Below, in pieces: positions 10,501-18,259 of a stretch of DNA of 32,988 nt. Origin of the DNA: Acidimicrobiia bacterium (GTDB taxonomy: Bacteria > Actinomycetota > Acidimicrobiia > Spongiisociales > UBA5794); contig JASJAX010000026.1 of assembly GCA_030066755.1 (NCBI GenBank), positions 1 through 32,988 of the forward strand. Reading direction: 5' to 3'. The notes below the pieces were generated by a model. It saw nothing but the letters and a program-made list of their open reading frames with translations, made no database searches and was not told the DNA's origin. A program made the position numbers and the translations under genes. Numbering within the stretch: the first letter of the stretch is position 1; every line of letters starts with the position of its first letter.

Positions 10501-10688
10501 TCGGCCGCCTTGTTCGTGAACGTGACACCGAGAGCAGCTTCCGGTTCCAGGCCCTCGGTGACGAACTGCACCAGTCGGGCGACGATCGTCGACGTCTTGC
10601 CGGTGCCTGCTCCCGCAGCGATTCGGACCGGGATGAGTCCATGGTCCACAATCGCCCGCTGCTCGGTGGTGAGCGCCCAGTCGGTCAC
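7575..10688 (-). CDS. AdnB-like UvrD-family helicase with C-terminal RecB-like (PD-(D/E)XK, Fe-S) nuclease domain
   Basis: Walker A IAAGAGTGKTSTIVARL; LLDEYQDTAPAQ; TVHRAKGLEWDVVFLP; C-term IRGRIDAVYES..WEIVDFKSG and CX..CNHCDFVRFC. GTG start (10688) overlaps the upstream stop (GTGA). Confidence 0.93.
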   Translation of the reverse strand: MTDWALTTEQRAIVDHGLIPVRIAAGAGTGKTSTIVARLVQFVTEGLEPEAALGVTFTNKAAEELADRLRRSLPEHALEGREVEVTTYHGFAFSLLQEFGAFVGIERDTEVIGPGYVRQLILEALPGRAYEHLDMTFPPARVDEVATLAGQLGDNLATPEQLIGLAAFQTGPVWDARRELAEIVAAYDTRKRELGVVDYPDLIRFAHRLVTEHPSVATRIRGRYRAVLLDEYQDTAPAQRELLRAIFGDGFPVTAVGDADQTIYEWRGASLANFAGFPDHFAAPDGPAIATLPLTINHRSGTAVLDLANAVRAEIHGTATFDPLTAPPQTKSGHIEASWFNDAAQEARSIAEEIRRLHDEDGIEWRDVAVLFRKNRHIPMVRDALEAVGVPTEVASLGGLLDVPEVADLHAWLRVLGDPDDAPAVLRILLGSRYRLGLGDIAPLTRWLRSQRPEAGDHDERTVPLLEAIDHVEAITDLRPEATRRLVEFRAAYRDLLVIAQGVALDELCRRILDTIDAWAEVESMESAAGLSARLNLYRFLDLAREWSPLEGRTSLVAFLGYLQLLSDETRADELDTARVGGDDAVTLLTVHRAKGLEWDVVFLPALMHRTFPAQSQRFDNPEDSARFLPYSLRLDADTLPDLNGSPTERRSRLRAHHEAAEWRTAYVAVTRARNRCYLSGAFWQGTKEPQLPSPLIELARGLDGVTIGSWLDEPGDAPERLILDDTVGAPDPVFPDGWQSALRSMMRDPAWIHTKVEHREAYDTHVDQLRMMVEELPAEPETVVEASTPGTSVTGLVTLASCPQRFYWSEVDRLPRRPAQWLARGVEVHRQIELHNLGRLAFDDISSELYDTVGEAPGEDAPIGNALEAFRASRFADARPRFVETPIDLRVDDARIRGRIDAVYESRPGHWEIVDFKSGRRRNDPAAIVQLQAYAVAAADGAVSTDAPDAMDVTFVYLGTGTAEEVTVSVTDDWLADARAALHELVDAMTSETFDPTPSAACNHCDFVRFCEAGTAYLEEASGPVPQTPRKEPSDD

Positions 10689-13684
10689 GATGTGAAGCCT
10701 TCCTTGCCCTGCGGCCACGCTGGACACAGTTCACGGACTCGGCAGCGATCACACCGATCGTTCGGTGTCGGTTCCCAGTTCTCGGCGGCGATCTTCTCGG
10801 ACACTTCCCGGAGCCGTTCGTGGACGACCTCGAGATTCGTCATGTCGAACGCTCGAGTAGCCAACGACCGCTTCTGGTCCTTGAGCGGGAACCACATCTC
10901 GGCGGCATGCGGCGGGCCGTGGTGCGCCAGCTCGCGATCGGCAGCCAGCGCAAGCACGTAGAAGCCGAGCTGGAGCGACGACTCGACGTCGGCCTTGGTG
11001 GGAGGGTTCTTCGTAGTCTTGTAGTCGACGACCTTGAGGCCGAGCTCGTCCGCTTCGACCCGATCCGCATATCCACGCCAGCGCACCCCGCCGATGTCCA
11101 GAGTCAGGTACCGCTCGAGATCGACGACGGCGCCGCGCGACGGCCACATCGCATAGAGCCGCTGGAGACCGTCGATGCCGCGGCGTCGCCACGCCTCGGC
11201 GTACGGATCGCCGCCGAAGACCCCGGGTTCGAACTCCTGGTCGAGGATCGCGAGGGCCCGATCGAGGTCTCCGCGCGACTCGCCCTGTTGATGGGCCTCG
11301 GCCTCGGTCAGCTCGAGGACTCGGTGAATGAGCGTCCCGAACTCCGCGTAGACGGTGGTTTCGTCGCCCACCCTGAGCCATCGTTCGACGGCGTACCGCC
11401 GTGGGCAAGCGGCGTAGGCCTCGGCCTGGCTGGGAGACATCTGTACGTCGGGCGGAATCAGGCCCGAGTCGGGCCCGCGCGCTCGCACGCCGGCAAAGGC
11501 ATCTGGTGACCGCAGCACGGCGGACGGCGCAGTGAGCACCTTCAGTGCGGCAAGGCGCTCCGGGGCACCGGCACCTGGATCCGTCAATCGACGACGAAGC
11601 TCAGCCTCGGCTTCGAGGGGGGTGACCGGGTGGGTGCGCGGCGCCGGGCGGGTGACCGCTTCGGCCACGGTGGGTGTTCCAGCGACGAGTGCGAGGAAGC
11701 GGCTCGGAATGCCGCGACCTTCCTCGAATCCCGTGGCGGTGGCCGTCCAGACGACACGGCGGCGGGCTCGAGTCATCGCGGTGTAGGCCAGGCGCCGCTC
11801 CTCTTGGAGACGAAACGCCCGGTACTCCGCAGTGCCGGTCGGGACGTGCGGAAGGAGATGGCGGACTCCCAGAAGCGAGTCCCGGGTCCGCAGATCTGGG
11901 AACACGCCCTCAACTGCGTCGGCGATGAAGACCACGTCACACTCGAGCCCCTTCGACTGATGGAGCGTGGTGAGGATCAATCGGTCTTCCTCGGGCGGCC
12001 GGTAGGACAACAGCGGCTGCGCTTCGAAGTCCTCCTGCTCGCTGAGGCGTCGGTAGTCGTCCAGGGTCGCCGCAGGGTTCCGTTCGTTCCACCGACTCAG
12101 GACCTGGGCCAGAGAGGACCAGGCCGCTCGTTCGTCGGCCCGGGCTGGATCTGCGACGATCGCAGCCAGGTCCGGCAGCTCCGACCAAACGTGCCAGAAG
12201 CCGTCCTGGGCGGGTATCGAGTGGGCCCAGGCGGGATCGGCGAGCAGGGCACCGAGTGCAGCGAAGTGTTCGGACTGCGCCAAGACGGCCGGCCAACTCC
12301 CGGGTTCGCTCAAGGCCTCTCGTTCGAGGGATCGAACCACGCCGAGGGGGGCGCGGTAGACGGCCCCGAGGAGGAGCCGGCGCACGGCCCGTGTGGTTTC
12401 GCTCGGCCCGTCGGTACCGGTCGCGGCGACGACCGCATCGAGGAGAAACCGCACCGCGGGATGGTCGGCCAGGCGGCTGTCCGGCGTGTCGTGCGGGACC
12501 GACCGACGTTCGAGTGCTCGCGACAGGTTGCGCAGGAACCGACGTTTGCTGCGGACAAACACGCCGATCGAACGGTACGGGATCCCTTCGTCGAGATGGA
12601 GGCGCACGACCTCGCTGGCGATCCACTCGGCCTCCTCAGTCTCTTGGTTGAACTGGTGGACGTCGACGCGTCCTGCTCCCGGAGCAGGCGTCACCGGTCC
12701 GGCGGCCCCTGGGAGGCCGCCGCCGGTGACCCTGACCGCCGACTCGAGAATCGCCTCAGGCGTGCGGAACGAGGTCGTCAACACCAGGCGTTCGGCCGGT
12801 CCGTGCGTGCCACCGAACTCTGCCGGGAACCGGGCAACGTTCTCGAGGGCGGCACCGCGGAACGAATAGATGGACTGGTAGGGATCGGCTGCGGCTGTGA
12901 GCGAGGCACCCCCGAGGCCGACGGCTCGGAGGAGCCGGGCCTGTGCATGCGTCGTGTCCTGGTACTCGTCGACCAGGACGTGGTTCATGGCGAACGGAGC
13001 GTGCGCTCCGCCAACCTCCTCGAGTGCCCAGACGGCCTCGGCGAGCAACGTGCCGTAGTCGGTGCGGTGCAACTCGCGCAGCGTGGCGTCGTAGCGAGCG
13101 ATGAAGCGGGGGAGGCCTCGCCAGTCGCTGCGAGACGCCGCACGATCCGCGAGCTGCTCACCGTTGAGGAGTTCCTCGCGGGTTCGCAGGATGAAGTCGG
13201 TGACTTCGCGGGCGAACGTCGTCGTCCCCAGAACGCTGCGGAACGCAGGGGACCACCGTTGCGGATCCTCGGTTCGCAGGAGCCGTTGGACGAGCGCTAC
13301 TTGCTCGGGTCCCGTGAGCACCTCCGGAGCCGTCGCCCAGCCACGACGATGGGACAGCAGTTCGAGGACGCGGGCGGCAAAGGCGTGGAACGTTGCGACG
13401 TCGATGTGGCTGACCGAGGCGCCGAGGCCGGCTCGTACGCGATCACGGAGGTCGGCGACGCCTCTCCGCCCGAACGAGAGCAGGAGGATCCCGGTGGGAT
13501 CGACGCCCTCGTGCTCGATGAGGTGGAGCGTTCGGCGCACCAGGAATTCGGTCTTCCCGGTGCCGGGTCCTCCGACGACGATCTGCGCCGGCCCGACGGC
13601 CGCTACTGCGTCGTCCCATGCGTCGGGGTCAACGCGTCGCTCCGCAACCGCCGGTGAAGCGGACTCCATGTCGCCCGTAGCCAT
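10685..13684 (-). CDS. AdnA-like UvrD-family helicase with C-terminal RecB-like Fe-S nuclease domain
   Basis: IVVGGPGTGKTEFLVRR; LVDEYQDTTHAQ; TLHQSKGLECDVVFIADAVEG; C-term WRGYADRVEADELGLKVVDYKTTK and CDRCRVRELC. Confidence 0.92.
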   Translation of the reverse strand: MATGDMESASPAVAERRVDPDAWDDAVAAVGPAQIVVGGPGTGKTEFLVRRTLHLIEHEGVDPTGILLLSFGRRGVADLRDRVRAGLGASVSHIDVATFHAFAARVLELLSHRRGWATAPEVLTGPEQVALVQRLLRTEDPQRWSPAFRSVLGTTTFAREVTDFILRTREELLNGEQLADRAASRSDWRGLPRFIARYDATLRELHRTDYGTLLAEAVWALEEVGGAHAPFAMNHVLVDEYQDTTHAQARLLRAVGLGGASLTAAADPYQSIYSFRGAALENVARFPAEFGGTHGPAERLVLTTSFRTPEAILESAVRVTGGGLPGAAGPVTPAPGAGRVDVHQFNQETEEAEWIASEVVRLHLDEGIPYRSIGVFVRSKRRFLRNLSRALERRSVPHDTPDSRLADHPAVRFLLDAVVAATGTDGPSETTRAVRRLLLGAVYRAPLGVVRSLEREALSEPGSWPAVLAQSEHFAALGALLADPAWAHSIPAQDGFWHVWSELPDLAAIVADPARADERAAWSSLAQVLSRWNERNPAATLDDYRRLSEQEDFEAQPLLSYRPPEEDRLILTTLHQSKGLECDVVFIADAVEGVFPDLRTRDSLLGVRHLLPHVPTGTAEYRAFRLQEERRLAYTAMTRARRRVVWTATATGFEEGRGIPSRFLALVAGTPTVAEAVTRPAPRTHPVTPLEAEAELRRRLTDPGAGAPERLAALKVLTAPSAVLRSPDAFAGVRARGPDSGLIPPDVQMSPSQAEAYAACPRRYAVERWLRVGDETTVYAEFGTLIHRVLELTEAEAHQQGESRGDLDRALAILDQEFEPGVFGGDPYAEAWRRRGIDGLQRLYAMWPSRGAVVDLERYLTLDIGGVRWRGYADRVEADELGLKVVDYKTTKNPPTKADVESSLQLGFYVLALAADRELAHHGPPHAAEMWFPLKDQKRSLATRAFDMTNLEVVHERLREVSEKIAAENWEPTPNDRCDRCRVRELCPAWPQGKEGFTS

Positions 13685-13728
13685 GTCGTCAACCTATCGC
13701 GTGACAGTGACGGGAACGGCCGGTCGCA

Positions 13729-14214
13729 TCACAGTCCGAGGTTCGGTTGGTGCCGATCCGCTGCCCCATCGGCATCGATGTGCCAGACGTGGGCGCCGGC
13801 GTCCTCGAGCTTCTGGGCGATCCACGTGGTGCGATGACAGTGCCGAGGATCCAGCTCGGAGCACAACACCACGACTCGCGAGGTTTGGGCGACACCAAGC
13901 AGCTCCTCGATCCCGGCGCGGAAGTGGGAACTCGCCACCACCTTGTCCATGTCTGGTACTCCGTCGGTGAGCAGCTCGGGATCGGTCGGCCGCCCGCCGA
14001 GGTGGTCGCCGAGCCACCGGTAGCCCAAGCCGGCTTCCGCCGCGATGGCTTCGAGCTCGGCCTTGGTGAACTCCGGGGCGTGTCGGGAGTACGGGATCGA
14101 TCGGACATCCACGATCGCCTGGATTCGATGGGGAGCGATCCGTTGTTCGAGCTCGCCGAAGGACTGGTCGCCGTGCCCGATCGTGTAGATCGTCACGTCG
14201 CCGACCGGCGTCAT
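13729..14214 (-). CDS. DUF488 domain-containing protein
   Basis: MTPVGDVTIYTIGHGDQSFGELEQRIAPHRIQAIVDVRSIPYSRHAPEF; VVVLCSELDPRHCHRTT; ATG overlaps the recB-like stop. Confidence 0.9.
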   Translation of the reverse strand: MTPVGDVTIYTIGHGDQSFGELEQRIAPHRIQAIVDVRSIPYSRHAPEFTKAELEAIAAEAGLGYRWLGDHLGGRPTDPELLTDGVPDMDKVVASSHFRAGIEELLGVAQTSRVVVLCSELDPRHCHRTTWIAQKLEDAGAHVWHIDADGAADRHQPNLGL

Positions 14215-15053
14215 CCGGTCTCTCCCCCCGACACATCGGTGAACGCAGGACACCGATCCTGGAACGAGCACCACGAGCACAACCTGCCCGGCCTGGGGGG
14301 GAAGCTTCCCGTCTCCAAGGCTCGCTCGATCGCAGTCCACAACGCGTCGAGTTGCCGCTCCATTGCATCGAGTTGGCGATCTGTGACCGGAATCTCGTAG
14401 ACCGTTGGGCCGTTGAGGTAGATCAGCTTGAGGGCAGCCGGTGTGCGCCCCGTGCGCTGACGGATCAGGAGTCCGTAGATCTTCAAGGCGAAGAAGGCCG
14501 GCAGGGCGTACCGCTCTGGGGGAGCCTTGCCGGTCTTGTAGTCCGTGATGACGAGGCCCTCCGGCCCTTCTTCCATCCGGTCGAGGATGCCTCGGATCGT
14601 CAACCGCCCGATGTCCTCGAGCATGTCGAGTTCACGGTCCAGCGGTTCGAAGGCGGCTGGGTCCTCGATTGCGAAGTAGTTCGCCAGCACCTCGAGGCTC
14701 TCGATACCCCACGCCCGCTCACTCTCCGTGTCATCGAACAGATCGGCATACTCGAGCGGCTTCAGCTCACTCCAGGCAACACGGAAGAGGTCGTAGAGCC
14801 GATCCGGTGTCCGATCTGCTGCCGGATGGTCGAACAACCGCTGGAGTGCCAGGTGAGCCGTCGTACCCCGAGCCTGATGCACTGTTGGTGGGGCCTCGAG
14901 CTTGTCGATCGCTTTGAACTTGAAGAGCTGCGGGCACACCTTGAAGTCGCTTGCCCGGCTGGGGGACAAGGTCTCGAGACGCAGCGGCGTTTCGACAGGA
15001 TCGGCGAGTGGTGGCGCCGAGGCCTCGATCGACGGAATGGTGTCAACGGTCAT
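14211..15053 (-). CDS. stand-alone RecB-family PD-(D/E)XK nuclease with Fe-S cysteines
   Basis: LSPSRASDFKVCPQLFKFKAID; IRGILDRMEEGPEGLVITDYKTGKAP; CSWCSFQDRCPAF; ATG at 15053 preceded by TATGAT -10. Confidence 0.88.
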   Translation of the reverse strand: MTVDTIPSIEASAPPLADPVETPLRLETLSPSRASDFKVCPQLFKFKAIDKLEAPPTVHQARGTTAHLALQRLFDHPAADRTPDRLYDLFRVAWSELKPLEYADLFDDTESERAWGIESLEVLANYFAIEDPAAFEPLDRELDMLEDIGRLTIRGILDRMEEGPEGLVITDYKTGKAPPERYALPAFFALKIYGLLIRQRTGRTPAALKLIYLNGPTVYEIPVTDRQLDAMERQLDALWTAIERALETGSFPPRPGRLCSWCSFQDRCPAFTDVSGGETG

Positions 15054-15146
15054 CGGTTCCCGATCATACGGAACCCGAGTGACGAAAACCACACGCATGT
15101 AGTTTCGGGCCGTTTCGGGCCGAGCAGGGGGACGGCTGGAGCTTTT

Positions 15147-15275
15147 CCCCTCAGACACCCCCTTTGCATCGGCTTCGGCAACGGCGGCGCAAGCCGCTTC
15201 GGACGCGTTGGGCGGGCCTGCCTGCGGTCTCTGCACTCAGTACTCGGTACTCAGTACTGGCCGCCGCAGGCGGCC
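15147..15275. repeat. Composite intergenic repeat, copy A
   Basis: CCCCTCAGACACCCCC (15147-15162), GCAAGCCGCTTCGGACGCGTT (15189-15209), CTCAG-TACTCGG-TACTCAG-TACT (15236-15258), hairpin GGCCGCC-GCA-GGCGGCC (15259-15275). Confidence 0.8.
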
Positions 15276-15286
15276 GAGACCCGCCT

Positions 15287-15361
15287 CGCGAAATCTCTTC
15301 TGGACTCGCGAAAACTAGGGACGAATCTGGGTTGACGCGGCCGTTGTTGGTGTCGTACCTT
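15287..15361 (+). promoter_or_regulatory. Promoter of ncRNA locus 1 with CGCGAAA direct repeats
   Basis: CGCGAAA at 15287 and 15307 (20-bp period), TTGACG 15332-15337, 18-bp spacer, TACCTT 15356-15361; same layout as at 18180-18253. Confidence 0.7.
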
Positions 15362-15367
15362 GCCATT

Positions 15368-16193
15368 CCTCGACGGGGCCTTCGGGCGCCGGCGGGGCCT
15401 GAAGGGGAGGCTTCGGCCGAACCGGAGGGAGTCCTACGGGGAGGCTTCGGCTGAACCGGAGGGCAGCGGCAACGCTTGCGTTGCCGGCCTCGGAAGGGCT
15501 TCGGCCCGGAGGAGGCATGTCCGGAGGACCCGGTTACCGGGCCACCACGGAGACGGCTTCGGCCGCCGACGGGGTGGACACCAAAGGACCGCCCACGACG
15601 GGACCGTTTCGGCGGACCTGGAGCGGGCAAACCGGCCGCAGTCGAAAGGCAGCGGCAGCTCTGGAGAGGGCCTCGGTTCTCGAAGGAGTACCGGAAGGGG
15701 CTTCGGCCCCGGATGGACTGTCCGAGCGAGCTTCGGCTGGCTGCGGACCGGTGCGGCGGCGCACCGAACGTACGACCGGGAAACCGGACGAGCGGGAGGA
15801 AGCCGGCGGACCAACCCCGAAGGGGAGGCTTCGGCCAAACCGGAGGGACGTGGAAACGGCCGAGAGGTCGGGACCACACGCCCGAGGCGGTCTTCTAGGC
15901 GGCCGCAACGGGAACGCCCGCCTCACGGCGGGTACCGCCAACGGGGCCTCGGCTCCGGGAAGCGGATGGCCTGACGGGCCCGGCCCCCTCTGGGGGGCGC
16001 CGACGGTGACTTCGGTTGGCGTCGAGGGAACGAAAGGCCGCCCCGAAAGGGACGGTTTCGGCCGGACCTGACGGGATCGGAGTGGCGACACTTCGAGACC
16101 GCCACGCCGACGGCAGCCGCAAGGCACCGCCGACGGCAGGCAACTGAGAACCCCGAGAGGGCCGAGCTCACGCAAAGCTCCCTCGGGGTTTCT
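15368..16193 (+). ncRNA. Putative large structured non-coding RNA, locus 1 (~825 nt)
   Basis: Promoter and terminator bracket a region with no credible CDS; many C(UUCG)G hairpins (e.g. GGGCTTCGGCCC 15496-15507, CGGCTTCGGCCG 15554-15565, GGGGCTTCGGCCCC 15697-15710) and GNRA hairpins (CCGG-GAAA-CCGG 15776-15787, GCC-GCAA-GGC 16116-16125). Confidence 0.65.
16149..16193 (+). terminator. Terminator-like hairpin of ncRNA locus 1
   Basis: AACCCCGAGAGGG...GCTCCCTCGGGGTTT; nearly the same arms as 18473-18516. Confidence 0.7.
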
Positions 16194-16235
16194 CGCGTCC
16201 GGCGGGGCGCGCGGAATCGACGCTCAACCGGGTCG

Positions 16236-17306
16236 TCACCCGCGATTACGCAAGGCGCGCTGCACTTCGTCGGTTGGATAGACCGCGTGGCGATCTTCGA
16301 AGCGAAGACGCCGATAGAAGTCGTTGATGATCGCGGCGACCGGCGCGTTTCGCCGAACGAGGCCTGTCGCTGATGGCCCGAGGTGTTCTATCCCGTCAGA
16401 ATTGCCGTCGCGTACCTGTCGGATTCGCTCGTCTCGCGTCTGCCAGTCCTGCGCGTCGGTCAAGGTGGAGATGGTCCAGTCGACGAGTCGGGTCAACGCG
16501 TGACATCGGTCGTGCGTCGCGTTGGCTACGACGAATCGCCTTTCCGAGTCGGACAGCTGGAAGCGAGGCGACGACGCGAGGCCGAAGTCAGCGAAGTAGA
16601 CACGGTTTCCGTCGGTGAGCATGTTGCCGAGATGCGCGTCGAAGTGGAGCAACTCCGCCAGTTCCAGCTCGCCGAGCCCCGAGAGTAGGCCGTTCTCCAC
16701 GACCTCAATGGCCGCGTCCGCAGCGTCAACCCCGAGAGCTGCCTGCGCATCGAGCCAGCTAGGCAACGCCGTTGGGATGTGCTCGAAGAACAGAAGCACG
16801 GTCGCCGGGGCGTTGGCCATGGCGTCGAGGCGGTTCGCCACCGCAGGTGCACCGTTCCAGTAGTCGCCGACCTCTGCCACCACCGCGTCGAAGGCTGTTG
16901 ACGCCAGCGGATCCTCCTGGACGCGCCAGTGATACAGGATGGGAAAGGACTCGGCACGGCCATCCAGGACCAGCCGGGTTGCCCTCTCGTTGGCGGCGAC
17001 CTCGCGCCACGCACCGAATCCCGGCGACGCGATCCCGTAGTGACACGCCATCGGGAGATCGAAGAGGTTTGCGGTCGACCGAAGGCCCTGCCGTGTCAGC
17101 TCGGACTGAGTCAGCGGCACACGTTTCACAAACACTGGTACGTCCGCGATCTCCGTCAGTTCCCGGACTCCCCCGATACCAGAACCAAGGGGCTCGGATC
17201 GATCAAGGAGGCTCGCCACCTCGTCATCCGAGAGCCGCTCGAGAACGCCGGACACGGTGTTGTGACGACGGCGGCGAGCCGTGGTCGTGCTATGAGGATC
17301 CGGCAT
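16236..17306 (-). CDS. protein-kinase/aminoglycoside-phosphotransferase-fold protein
   Basis: VPVFVKRVPLT (Lys), HFDAHLGNML catalytic loop, VYFADFGLA metal-binding DFG-like motif. Confidence 0.8.
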   Translation of the reverse strand: MPDPHSTTTARRRRHNTVSGVLERLSDDEVASLLDRSEPLGSGIGGVRELTEIADVPVFVKRVPLTQSELTRQGLRSTANLFDLPMACHYGIASPGFGAWREVAANERATRLVLDGRAESFPILYHWRVQEDPLASTAFDAVVAEVGDYWNGAPAVANRLDAMANAPATVLLFFEHIPTALPSWLDAQAALGVDAADAAIEVVENGLLSGLGELELAELLHFDAHLGNMLTDGNRVYFADFGLASSPRFQLSDSERRFVVANATHDRCHALTRLVDWTISTLTDAQDWQTRDERIRQVRDGNSDGIEHLGPSATGLVRRNAPVAAIINDFYRRLRFEDRHAVYPTDEVQRALRNRG

Positions 17307-17347
17307 CACCGAGATCACGGTACACCGGTCCGTCTGCCGGCCTGCCC

Positions 17348-17378
17348 TTGACTCTCACGTTACGTTAGGGTTTATCGT
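17348..17378 (+). promoter_or_regulatory. MerR-type promoter/operator of the TipA-like regulator
   Basis: TTGACT (17348-17353), 19-bp spacer, TATCGT (17373-17378); dyad CTCACG-TTA-CGTTAG inside the spacer. Confidence 0.65.
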
Positions 17379-17399
17379 CGTGGCGACGGAGGTGGTCCG

Positions 17400-18158
17400 A
17401 TGGCCCACACAGTGAGTGAAGTTGCCCGGTTGGCGGGGGTGAGCGTGCGGACGCTGCATCACTATGACGACGTCGGGTTGCTGTCGCCGAGCTCGCGAAG
17501 CGAGTCCGGATACCGGCTCTATCACCACACCGACCTGGAGCGGCTCCACGAGGTCCTGTTCTTGAGGGAGCTCGGGTTCGCTCTCGACGAGATCCGGCAT
17601 GTGCTGGACGATCCGGGTCACGACCGGTTGGCGTCGTTGCGAGATCAGCGGACGATGATCAACGGGAAGATCGCTCACCTTCGGAGACTCGTCGTATCAC
17701 TGGATGCGGCGATCAACGCACACGAAGAAGGAATCCCCATGAACGAAGACGAGATGTTCGAGGTGTTCGGCGACTTCGATCCGCGCGAGTACGAAGCGGA
17801 GGTAGAAGAACGCTGGTCGGGCGAGCTGCTCGACGAGTCCCGTCGCCGCACCTCGAGCTACACCAAGCAGCAGTGGAAAGCGGCGATGGCCGAGAGTGAA
17901 GCCGTCACGAACGACTTCGCCGCTGCGAAGCGCGCCGGCGACGCGGCGGACAGCGAGGCCGTGATGGCGATTGCCGAGCGACATCGGCTGCAGATCGACC
18001 GATGGTTCTATCCGTGCTCGTATGAGATCCATACCGGCCTTGCCGAGATGTACGTGACCGATGCGCGATTCACGGCTCACTACGAGCAATCGGAGGCAGG
18101 TCTCGCGGCGTACATCCACGATGCCATCAAGGCGAATGCCGCCCGCGCCGGCGGGTGA
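17400..18158 (+). CDS. MerR-family transcriptional regulator with TipAS-like effector domain
   Basis: VSEVARLAGVSVRTLHHYDDVGLLSPSSRSESGYRLY HTH; C-terminal WFYPCSYEIHTGLAEMYVTDARFTAHYE TipAS pattern; SD GGAGGTGG. Confidence 0.93.
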   Translation: MAHTVSEVARLAGVSVRTLHHYDDVGLLSPSSRSESGYRLYHHTDLERLHEVLFLRELGFALDEIRHVLDDPGHDRLASLRDQRTMINGKIAHLRRLVVSLDAAINAHEEGIPMNEDEMFEVFGDFDPREYEAEVEERWSGELLDESRRRTSSYTKQQWKAAMAESEAVTNDFAAAKRAGDAADSEAVMAIAERHRLQIDRWFYPCSYEIHTGLAEMYVTDARFTAHYEQSEAGLAAYIHDAIKANAARAGG

Positions 18159-18179
18159 TCGGGCACGTCGAATGCACGT

Positions 18180-18253
18180 CGCGAAACATCGAGCTGAGAC
18201 GCGAAAACTCTCCACGGATTCCGCTTGACCCTGTCGGTTGCGGCGAATACGTT
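18180..18253 (+). promoter_or_regulatory. Promoter of ncRNA locus 2 with CGCGAAA direct repeats
   Basis: CGCGAAA at 18180 and 18200, TTGACC 18225-18230, 17-bp spacer, TACGTT 18248-18253. Confidence 0.7.
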
Positions 18254-18259
18254 TCATAG

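Noticed and set aside
11630-13657. 675-aa plus-strand ORF antisense to the adnA-like gene
   Set aside because: Mirror ORF of a clearly conserved helicase-nuclease; composition typical of antisense GC3-rich frames.
15151-16175. Several overlapping ORFs on both strands (e.g. 15360-15974 +, 15151-15879 -, 15534-16175 -)
   Set aside because: Low-complexity Arg/Gly/Pro/Ser translations in all frames, no SD, no domain; explained by stop-poor GC-rich hairpin DNA of ncRNA locus 1.
15287-16193. Locus 1 as a group I/II intron, retron or OMEGA RNA
   Set aside because: No reverse transcriptase, homing endonuclease, TnpB/IscB or intron domain motifs seen nearby; not formally excluded without a covariance search.
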